A stretch of 64,000 bases of DNA, taken from contig CM055316.2 in the NCBI GenBank assembly GCA_029255685.2, positions 77,932,861 to 77,996,860 on the forward strand. Direction: 5' to 3'. Origin of the DNA: Silene conica (Eukaryota > Streptophyta > Magnoliopsida > Caryophyllales > Caryophyllaceae). Under the pieces are notes generated by a model. It searched no databases and had not been told where the DNA came from. It was given only the letters and a program-made list of their open reading frames with translations. The position numbers and the translations under genes were made by a program. Below, one piece after another: positions 56,226 through 64,000 of this stretch (the first letter of the stretch is position 1; the number at the start of each line of letters is the position of its first letter).

Positions 56226-56456
56226 AATAGAAATATTAATAATAGTTGAGTCTCAACTATTACCTTAAGTTTTGATTGAGATGGTTCATCTATCATTGTA
56301 TTAGAGTTAGAACTCACAAGGTGGAAAAACCAGCACGGTATAGGGGAGCCTGTGCAAACTAACCACTCTTCTGAGGGACCGTAATAGGAATATTAATAAT
56401 AATTGAGTCTCAACCATCACCTTAAAATTTTGATTGAGATGATTGATCTATCAATT
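56226..56456 (+). mobile_element. Very small LTR element (about 230 bp, LTRs about 65 bp)
   Basis: Two direct repeats, 'attaataatagttgagtctc...ggttcatctatca' (about 56226-56294) and 'attaataataattgagtctc...gattgatctatca' (about 56390-56456), flank about 95 bp. A degraded Met-tRNA primer site 'ttgtattagag' follows the first repeat and a purine tract 'cttctgaggga' precedes the second. This is the layout of a TRIM/SMART element at the lowest end of the size range. No TSD could be confirmed. Confidence 0.55.
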
Positions 56457-57530
56457 TCTCAAACCATAAATTAAACGCATGTGGATGTTGTACTGTTGAA
56501 AGTGAATTATTGTTGTACCTTTCCTGGTAAGGGTCGTTGTGACGGACAAAAACGGTTATAAAAAAGATAAATTAAAACTTTCATTTGGATAAAAAATTAA
56601 AACCTAATTTGAAAGTCATTATGCAGTAAATTGTAAACCTATCTTACTAAGGTAGATTAAACTTTTTAGTTTTTCATTTAGACAAACTAAATTAAATTTT
56701 ATACTCCCTCAATTCCGATGGCTTATTCCATTATAAAGTGTCTCCCTCTTCTCCTCTGTCCTTAATTTTTATGCAAATAAAATGAGTGTCTCAGTCTATT
56801 TTGGAAATAAAAAGCGTAAAATTTTGTCCCGATCTAAATTATTAAACAGTTTTGGACCGGGTTTAATTTGATCGAAAATTGAAACTTAAAAAATGTACCC
56901 CGAGAAGGTAACCTAAAAGAATTCAATTCGATTACAGACCTGATCTAATGATCCGATCCAATCCGCTTTCCCGATCATGACCTAAAATTGTCCTCTACTA
57001 TTGAAGATGTTTTAAAATGGTGACCAAATTGTAGTAGGTTGCCATCATGGATCAAATTATATGTGAATCTTGATGAACCCGTGTTACATATGTCTTGTCC
57101 AATTCAGTTCTGATTTGTTCGACTCTAGTGAGCCGGAAAGAATACAGCGTAAATCTCCTAAGAAATGAAAACTCGATTATGAATAATCTGCCATGATCAT
57201 ACTTTACTATCAATTACGTTGTTCAGCATTCAATATATTCCGTATATGTGTACCATCTGAGCAGTGATCACATGTAGTTGGGCAACAATTATTGTCATAG
57301 ATTCTTTTTCACACAATTATTGTCCTACTTGTCGAATTGCCATCGATCCGCAACGTGACTAAAATGTAACCACAATATCGATCTCAGATTTTGGACGAGT
57401 CTAATAAGTAAAACCATATCATATTACTTTTTTATATAAGATAAATTTAATATCTAATTAAGTGTAATGCTTAAGAAAAAGAATTATATTCCTGATTTTC
57501 CACTACATATAAATTGGACAGTAAGTCTTG
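56457..57530. other. Intergenic, nothing recognised
   Basis: It contains a possible Stowaway-type end ('tactccctcaattccgatgg', 56702) without a partner and a faint CCGATCC-rich repeat (56860-56970). Confidence 0.4.
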
Positions 57531-57532
57531 CT

Positions 57533-57690
57533 TGCGACCGGTCACCATTTGTGACGGATATTTTGTGAGATAAAATGGATACAAAATGGGTTAGTAGAGA
57601 AAGGGGACCACATGAATATGGTTGAAGAGAGAGAAAAAGTGGATATTTTGTGAGAGAAAACGGTATCCGTCACAAGCTTGCGACGGATAG
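57533..57690. mobile_element. MITE-like repeat with 'gcttgcgac' ends
   Basis: 'cttgcgaccggtcaccatttgtgacggat' on the left and the reverse of 'atccgtcacaagcttgcgacgg' on the right, around a GA-rich core. The inverted repeats are imperfect and the TSD is not resolved. Confidence 0.4.
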
Positions 57691-58012
57691 TGCCGTTGCA
57701 AATAAGATTTTGTGTAAATTGGAAAAGTCTGAAAATTTTAAATTTAACAATGGGTGTGGGGCACACCACATACCCAAACGGAAAAAGAGTTCACAATAGA
57801 GGGAGTAACTCCTTACTTTATAAAGTAATAGTTTTTCTCCCCTTCCATCAATTTGAGATAACCTCACATATGGGATTTTCGAGTTTTTTCACAGAAAACA
57901 AGAGTTTTTTTAACGATTATGAAGTTAGGTGTTCAATTTTCACCCGTAAGATATGCTCATTAATAAAATATTTTATTTTGTTGGAGAAGTCGTATACTAT
58001 CATATATCTCAA

Positions 58013-58017
<5 letters not shown>

Positions 58018-58058
<41 letters not shown>
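58018..58058. repeat. (TA)n microsatellite
   Basis: About 20 TA units. The open frames with Ile/Tyr runs on both strands are artefacts. Confidence 0.95.
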
Positions 58059-58062
<4 letters not shown>

Positions 58063-58271
58063 TTCTCAACAATATTGCGATCACGTATTTAAATCTTAAG
58101 ATAAGAATACGTAAGTGATCATCCAATTATATAGTTAACTGTTCAACATTAAAATGTCTAGGTCGGGAATATGAACCCTTCAATATGGAGTTTGATTAAA
58201 TATTGGTGGCCGTTTAATTTATTTGTTTGGCCTTGTATGTTTTGCGAGAATAACAAGCAAACCATAGTTGT

Positions 58272-58995
58272 GTTTTTTTTTGACAAAAGGTAAACCATTA
58301 TATTAAAAGGCAAATAGAAAACTTACATTATAAGCAAAGGAAAAGAAAGAAATCCAAAGGGACAATCAGCCTGTAGCCAGGCTGAAGGACCAGCAGTGAC
58401 GATAAGTACGTAAAAAGGTCCGTATATCATGAAGAGTCTTCCGCTCTTCTATTGGGACTGACTTTTAGTTAGTCAGAACGGGTTATAGTTTTCAGGAGGT
58501 CACCCAGAAGGCGGCTGATGACAAATTCTTGCTGCGAGCCTGACGCATCATATGCAACAGTCCTGGAGTTGATGCTGCAAAACAAGTGGATGCACGAAGT
58601 ATATGTGCAAACGAAATGCCAGTGGTTGAATCCGAGCTAGAAACATAAAGCATCAATTAGTGCAAAAGATCCTGCAAATAGTAGAATAAAAAGATACGTC
58701 GTCAATATTCGAACATAAAGGAAGACTCTTTTGCGAACTTTGTTGCATGGCAGGGTCATAGTGATGGATCAGAGCGAGTCGTTGTAGGTGTGATTTCATA
58801 TAGAAATCAACCAAGTGGAGAATTTTAACCGGTGTTATCGGTTCATTGTTGAAGACAATGGAGTTACGTACTTTCCAAATTAATTGAAGGCCATATCTGA
58901 AATAGAGTAGCGGGGTAGGATTAGTTGTAGACTTGACGGCATGGTAAGCAATGTCATCAACTAACTACTACCCGAAAGGAACATAATTAAAGATT
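58272..58995 (-). pseudogene. L1-type LINE, 3' part (piece interrupted by a MULE)
   Basis: The reverse strand reads 'RYGLQLIWKVRNSIVFNNEP' and 'VDFYMKSHLQRLALIHHYDP', typical of the end of plant LINE ORF2. It then becomes non-coding and finishes with 'caaaaaaaaa' (T run at 58275-58284) as a short A tail. Upstream pieces are at 60910-61057 and 62028-62590. It is 5' truncated. Confidence 0.7.
58987..58995. repeat. TSD of the MULE, left copy
   Basis: ttaaagatt here and ttaaggatt at 60910-60918 match in eight of nine bases. Nine bp is typical of Mutator-like elements. Confidence 0.85.
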
Positions 58996-60909
58996 GAGTA
59001 AATTATCAAAAACTCCCTTTTATATACAACTTTTTAAAAATTACTCCCTTTTATAATTTTTTTTAGAACTTACTACCTTTAAATTGACAACTTATAAATT
59101 TTGATAACAAAAGTCAATTCAGGGAAATCAATATAGAATATTCCAGCCAATTTGAAATTTTCCGTCAAAATGTTGTTTTTTATGACCAAAGTGCCCCTCC
59201 CTCTATTTCCTTATAATCAGTGTTCATCCCCTCTTATTTGCCCATCATTTAAGTGTAATTTCTTCAATATCAATTTAGGTTTCCTTTCCTTTTCTTCCCA
59301 TTCTCTCTCCTTAATCCAGATTTTTCTTATCCATATTTCCATCAAATTTCTCGTAACAGTTTGATCGAGCGCAAAGTGATTGGCAGCGAGATATTATTAA
59401 CAAGCTAATTTCATTGCAATTTTTGTTTTTATGTTTATGTAAGGTGTTTTAGTTTCATTGTAAGTTGTAATCTTATTAGAACTTTGTGTTGTCTCATTAT
59501 GAGTAATGAACTCGAGAATTTATCAGTAGACTTTATATGAAAGATTTTTCTTGTACGGAAAAAAAAAGCAAAAACGCCCCAATCAAACAAATAAGGGTGA
59601 AAGATTTTTCTTGGACTACTGCGAAAACGCACGCCTAGCATATAAGAATGAAAATTAAAAAGTGTGAGAGCATTTCCAGAATTTAGCAGCAAAGCCAACA
59701 ACAAAGAAGTGGAGGTGGTGGACTGGTGGGCAGAAAAAAGATCAGTCTCAATCTTCAGAGCAGATTGTGTAAATGTTGTTCTAAACCTTGATAACACCTT
59801 GTTCCAAACTACTAACGCTACATAAATAAAGATAGATTGTTCCAAATTCAAAACTTATACAAACTCACAGTAAAATGCATCAATTAAAAATCTAAAATTG
59901 GGTCCTAGTTTACTTGATGACTGCCCAACACTTGTTTGAGAGGATTGTGTGCTTCTTGTTGCAGTTTGGGGTGGCAATTGTGCAACATATGTTGCCTTTG
60001 CTATTCTTCTAATTTCTGTTTTCTCCCTGACCTGCTTTGGCCACTCAGATGTACCCAAAGGCCTACCACATGTCCCTTGTTGTTGTTTAGGGGGTGCTTC
60101 TGGGTTCTTACAGGTTCTCTTGTAATGGCCAAGCTGATCACAATTGCTACACTTGTTCATCTTCTTAACTCTTTTCACTGTCTTCTTATCCCCTTCTCCA
60201 GTTTCTTTTCTCCTCTTCTTACTTGATGGCCTCCCTGTCATCCTTCTTTCTTGTGGGGGCAATGGTTCAGGCAGATCACTCTTCTCCCACTGTTTCACAC
60301 TTGGCATTGGGCAAATGGTAGGCTCATATGCTAATATGTACTTATCTTTGCTATAGGATTCATGTATGTAGTCATCTAAGATATGCCTTTGCTCAAGAAT
60401 ACACCCAACATCATGGACACATGGAAGCCCAGATAATTGCCAATGCCCACAATCACAAATCCTTTCCTCCAGATTCACACCCCAACCTTCCCCATGGTAT
60501 ATCACCTCAAATTTAATTACACTTGCTTGAATTATGGTACATAGCCTACACTCATTGACAGCCCATTGAAGATATTTGACATTGATGAGTGAGTTGAAGT
60601 TGGTGAGCATTAGACTTGATTATTTAAAGATTTTAATTTTAAGAAAAATAAAAACGTATAAAAGGGGGAAAAGAGGGGTTTGATTTACTGTAGTGTAAAA
60701 ACAAAGGAAGAATACAATGGTAGGTAAATTTGAGTGGAGATAATAACTAAAGGGCAAATCAGTCCATTAACATAAGATTTCACCGGATAATCTAAATGGT
60801 ATCAAAATTTACAAGTTGTCAATTTAAAGGTAGTAAGTTTTAAATTTTTTATAAAAGGGAGTAATTTTTAAAAAATTGTATATAAAAGGGAGTTTTTGAT
60901 AATTTACTC
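58996..60909 (-). mobile_element. MULE (1.9 kb) with about 110-bp TIRs and a transposase remnant
   Basis: Both ends read GAGTAAATTATCAAAAACTCC inward and stay alignable to 'ttaaattgacaacttataaa' (about 110 bp). The coding piece is 59855-60610 on the minus strand. The transposase N-terminus and catalytic core are missing, so it is non-autonomous. It is inserted in the LINE. Confidence 0.9.
59855..60610 (-). pseudogene. MuDR-type transposase, C-terminal part (SWIM zinc finger and CCHC knuckle)
   Basis: The open frame of 251 residues has a SWIM-type zinc finger 'ERICDCGHWQLSGLPCVHDVGCI' at about 48-70, and 'YKDKYILAYEPTICPMP'-like sequence before a basic nuclear-type stretch ('RPSSKKRRKETG', 'KKTVKRVKK'). 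A CCHC knuckle 'CSNCDQLGHYKRTC' lies near residue 155. This order is usual at the C-terminus of plant MuDR/MULE transposases. The DDE catalytic domain that should come first is absent; the frame opens close to the TIR. Confidence 0.9.
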
Positions 60910-61057
60910 TTAAGGATTAGCCAGAAAGTGAATGCCTAAAGTCGAGGAGCTCCAAATGTGTTAGGTACTCATGCAGGAACGGAATAAGATTGAAGAAATG
61001 AGTATCATGAGCTCGCGGTCGTATAAGAGCCGTCTTCTGTAAATTTAGGAACTCATC
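60910..61057 (-). pseudogene. LINE piece between the MULE and the TRIM
   Basis: The reverse strand has an open piece ('FLNLQKTALIRPRAHDTH', 'NLIPFLHEYLTHLELLDF') that continues the LINE frame direction. It is bounded by the two later insertions. Confidence 0.55.
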
Positions 61058-62027
61058 TGATATTATATTGGGAGAATAGCATATGAAATTGTATTATTAG
61101 TTGGTGGCTTACATTATATCTGACGATGTATATCGCCACTTCATAAAACCCTAGGATAATAGAACCCTAAGCATAGACGGGCCTAATACAGGCCCAATAT
61201 CCTAATACCCTCCCGCAATCGTAAAGGCAGTACGTAGTACGAACTTTACGATTGGAGAAATAGAAGAAAAAACATAAGAAATACAAGAAAAACATAATCA
61301 ATTAAAATAACGTCTTCATCTCCTCATCTAGATCTTCCTTCAAGACATTTATCATCATCAATTTTCTTTTCACAAGTTGGTTGGTAAGGGTGCGTAAAAG
61401 ACTCGCCAGACAAATTTTGGTGCGTAACTCGCCAGTTTTTTTTTTCAAGTGCGTAACTCGCCAGTTTTTTTCCAGTGCGTAACTTGCCAGTTTTTTTTTT
61501 CAGAGCGTAACTCGCCAGTATTTTTTCGTGGGTAACTCCCCGGTTTTTTTCATGCGTAACTCGCTAGTTTTTCAGTGCGTAACTCGCCAGTATTTTTTCA
61601 TGCGTAACTCGTCAATTTTTTTCATGCGTAACTCGCCAGTTTTCTTTCATACCACCTTGATTAAAGAAATTAGATTTTTTTTAGATCTATCATCGAATTG
61701 AAGAATAGAAGAAAAAAGAACAAGAAATTATTTTTTTTATGGTTTTTTTTTAAAAAAAATAATAAAATAGATATTATCCTAAAATCCAGCCGGAGGGCAC
61801 CATAGTTAATTAGTCCCTCTGACAGGACAGCAGAATGTCGTTTTTAGGCTTCAAGAGCGCGAGGCTCTGATACCATGATAGAATTATATTGGGAGAATAG
61901 CATATGAAATTGTATTATTAGTTGGTGGCTTACATTATATCTCACCATGTATATCGTCACTTCATAAAACCTAGGATAATAGAACCCTAAGCATAGATGG
62001 GCCTAATACAGGCCCAATATCCTAATA
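61058..62027 (-). mobile_element. TRIM element (970 bp) with a tandem-repeat interior
   Basis: The LTRs are 61058-61207 (150 bp) and 61876-62027 (152 bp). The TSD TCATC is at 61053-61057 and 62028-62032. On the minus strand the 5' LTR (TATTAGGATATTGGGCC...CTATCA) is followed by TGGTATCAGAGC (61864-61875), and a purine tract 'gcgggaggg' precedes the 3' LTR. There is no coding capacity. The LTR start resembles that of copia element 2. Confidence 0.92.
61388..61647. repeat. Ten-copy 'tgcgtaactcgccag' tandem repeat with T-rich spacers
   Basis: The units are 15-20 bp of conserved core plus 5-12 bp, mostly T, so the period varies between about 22 and 32 bp. Some cores are variant (acttgccag, actccccgg, actcgtcaa). 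It lies in the interior of the TRIM. Confidence 0.9.
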
Positions 62028-62032
62028 TCATC

Positions 62033-62590
62033 AGATTCAAGATGAGGAGACTCAAGGCCCAAGTTTTTTTACCTGTATTGGACTTATAGACTCTGAAGAT
62101 AGTTTGGGGATTTCAAATGCCAGACGGCAAAATCAGCTCCCGTATAGAAAGGCAATAATCCCTTTGAGGGGAATGTAGAATAGGTTGTAATCCTGAAATC
62201 CATGGGCTTGTAAGCAGATTAACCGAATCTCTATTGCCCAATTTCCACGCGAAAGCAAGCATTGCTTTATGCGCGGCACGACAGATACCCCGTCCACCAA
62301 AAAGACGGTTCAAAAACCTTAGGTTTTGCCTGAGGAATGGAAAAATCCTTCTTGTACTTTGGTAGTAAAAACTTTGCGAGAATACTATCTGGATGATAGT
62401 AAATTCTCCAAAAATTGTTAAGAGTGATGTCTGTTCTAGTAGCGCAACAGATTAAAATCTGAATCTGCCAATTTTCTTTTGGGCTTGCAGATAGCCTTTT
62501 GAAATCCAATGATGGCACGCCATGATGTAGATTTTTGCCACCATAGTTGTTTGATACGGACGAGTATGTTAACAAGGACTTACCACACCG
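62033..62590 (-). pseudogene. LINE reverse transcriptase piece (5' truncated end)
   Basis: Two overlapping minus-strand frames contain 'DITLNNFWRIYYHPDSILAKFLLPKYKKD', 'FWWTGYLSCRAAHKAMLAFAWKLGNRDSVNLLTSPWISG'. This is the L1-type sequence after the RT domain ('..W.LGNG..VN....PW..G'). A frameshift is near 62270-62310. The LINE seems to start at about 62590. Confidence 0.8.
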
Positions 62591-63332
62591 ATTTGTACAA
62601 GTTATTTGTTTACATATTTTACCATTTTATACTAGAAATATATTTTATCATCAATATAAACTACTCCGTATTGTATAATCATACATCACTCCTGAACACC
62701 ACCACCTTTAAATGATCTCCCTCTCTTCTTAGTGTTTGTGTATAACCAAAACTAACAAATAACCAAAACGAAGAGATCACTTTTAAAACCTTGTCATGTC
62801 CATCACTAACCTCGTCTTGATTCATATTTTGAGACACCCATGACAATTTAGCTAAATCAATATAATCACATATGACATATTCACATTAGATATTAAATAA
62901 TTGAAATTGATCATTTTAGACGTATTATGAATCACTTACGTTATATTTTGGGAATTTTGGATAGTGCTTCTCATAATTACCTTTTATAGGCACTAAATAT
63001 TAGAAACATTCTTAAACCAAGGCGGTTTTTTGTCTTACTATATTCTACTCTTTCTAATTGTGATTCTTAAACCAAGGCGGTTTTTTGTCTTACTATATTC
63101 TACTCTTTCTAATTGTGAATATGTGTATTAGATTAACACTAAAACTTGAGACATAGACAATCGAGCAGGAACGTTTCTAATGTCCATAAAATAACGCCCT
63201 TTCTTCAAACATGAGTACATGATCGTCCTAATTCCCAATTTATTTTAGACGTACGATAAACAACTAAGCTTATATAAAACCAGGAACATTGAAAACACAG
63301 ACAATCGAGCAGTAAGTAAACAGCGGAACTTA
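62591..63332. other. 3' flank of the second bark-storage-like gene copy
   Basis: 62790-62940 matches 31595-31750, and 63200-63330 matches 41935-42095 ('aacatgagtacat', 'tttattttagacgtacgataaa', 'cagacaatcgagca'). This shows the two copies share more than the exon. A 55-bp tandem duplication is at 63008-63062 and 63063-63117. Confidence 0.7.
63008..63117. repeat. 55-bp tandem duplication
   Basis: 'attcttaaaccaaggcggtt...tctttctaattgtg' occurs twice in direct succession with no difference that I can see. It is therefore recent. Confidence 0.92.
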
Positions 63333-63509
63333 TTAGTAGGCTTCGACATTTGTCTTCTCGGACTGCCCGGACAGGCTTCCAATGAACACTGAAACTGTTT
63401 GTAGAACGTTTTTCTTAGTCACTTCGGATAATTTCTTGTCAGGTATCGATCCAGGCGTGTTTGATGCTCCTTTGATCACAATGTGAGGCACTCCATTTGA
63501 TATTGCCGT
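63333..63509 (-). CDS. Bark-storage-like nucleoside phosphorylase family, last exon (copy B, partial)
   Basis: The minus strand after acceptor 'gtttcag|acggca' encodes 58 residues plus TAA: 'TAISNGVPHIVIKGASN', 'NVLQTVSVFIGSLSG'. It parallels copy A at 42097-42276 residue for residue, with insertion-free alignment until the last few residues. Earlier exons would lie to the right of the window. The acceptor, frame and stop are intact, so this copy may be functional, but most of it is not visible. The C-terminal tail differs (EAY against QAYK). Confidence 0.65.
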   Translation of the reverse strand, partial: TAISNGVPHIVIKGASNTPGSIPDKKLSEVTKKNVLQTVSVFIGSLSGQSEKTNVEAY

Positions 63510-64000
63510 CTGAAACATGCATTTTAAACCATCGTATATACACAATAGGAGTTTTTTTCATTTTATTTACCCTATTACTTAACCCGTTTTATGTAGAGGT
63601 GATCGTTTGCGGGCTTGGGCCGGACACGGGCCGGGCCGCCTTGAGAAAAAGTGTCCGGCGGGCCAATTTTTTATGTCCGTGCCCGCTAAAACGAGTTTGT
63701 TGAAGTGTCCGTACCCGTCCGTTATAAGTTGGCGGGCCTGTCCATGGGCCGCCGAGCTTTAAAACATAAGAGTCACGAACTTAAAAATGATGTTTAAATA
63801 TCTCAAAATCCCAATATAGAAAATATTTATGCGACAAGAAAATGTGTTATGCTAATATTGGTTTCATAAGCATAACAAATAGGGCAAAAAAGGTAAACAA
63901 ACGAGTAAGTTTATGGGTGGATTTCTCATTTCATTATTATTTTTCGTTATTAATTTATTTGGGTATGGGATTACTACATGGACTTAATAGTTAATTAGTT
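63510..64000. other. Intron of copy B with a hAT-like repeat (from about 63594)
   Basis: From 63594 ('tagaggtgatcgtttgcggg') the sequence is rich in GGGCC/CGGGCC phrases up to about 63765, in the style of hAT-like elements such as 24174-24705. Its other end is not resolved. The remainder is AT-rich. Confidence 0.4.

Noticed and set aside
57678..58118. 146-residue open frame with an Ile/Tyr run
   Set aside because: It spans a MITE-like edge and a (TA)n microsatellite and has no recognisable domain.

Overview
The window looks like a gene-poor, repeat-dense stretch of a flowering-plant nuclear genome. The base composition is AT-rich, and the repeats are plant Ty1/copia, Ty3/gypsy, CACTA, MULE, hAT-like, Stowaway and L1-type elements. 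The host-type genes have GT-AG introns and phases that join correctly. A eudicot, possibly in Caryophyllales, is my best guess. It rests only on the style of the repeats and is weak. No rRNA gene, tRNA gene or CRISPR array is visible.

Layout. (1) 1-24137 is a nest of insertions built on one minus-strand copia element. Its 5' LTR is at 23918-24137 and its gag-pol is broken into pieces at 23237-23822, 15107-16992 and 2699-3820. Its gag is split by a 6.2-kb CACTA transposon (16996-23233, TSD TAC). Its pol is split by a Tekay-like gypsy element without coding capacity (3826-15101, TSD GTGGC), whose 5' LTR itself holds a 2.07-kb solo LTR (5757-7821, TSD ACGAC). The far end of pol is cut by the LTR of another copia element (1410-2698), whose interior runs off the left edge. 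(2) 24174-31150 holds small DNA elements: a hAT-like element, a MULE with 9-bp TSD, a probable Helitron, a deletion derivative of the same CACTA family, and a MITE-like foldback. (3) 31800-41917 is a very young Ty3/gypsy element of the Tat type (TSD AGTAT; I see one difference between its 635-bp LTRs). It has gag, protease, RT/RNase H/integrase and a spliced antisense gene. (4) 42097-55365 holds the remains of a minus-strand gene of the nucleoside-phosphorylase/bark-storage-protein family. It is broken by a copia element (43610 to about 48260) and a 3.9-kb CACTA element of a second family (49314-53234, TSD TAA). (5) 56220-62590 holds small LTR elements, a 1.9-kb MULE with a transposase C-terminus, and an L1-type LINE fragment interrupted by the MULE and by a TRIM element. 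(6) 62790-63509 is a second copy of the last exon and 3' flank of the bark-storage-like gene, whose upstream exons would lie beyond the right edge.

The genes most likely to make an intact protein all belong to mobile elements: the six-exon TNPA-type gene of the first CACTA, the Tat gag, pol and antisense gene, and the copia RT/RNase H segment at 46460-48232. The CACTA transposase (TNP2) has lost its middle, so that element can move only if a relative supplies the enzyme. The host gene is a broken copy.

The least expected structure is an array of about ten short hairpins in both LTRs of the Tekay-like element. They share a loop sequence but have different stems that remain paired. Other features worth following are the spliced antisense gene in the young Tat element, a near-perfect 100-bp foldback inside the CACTA, and a TRIM whose interior carries ten copies of a short repeat.
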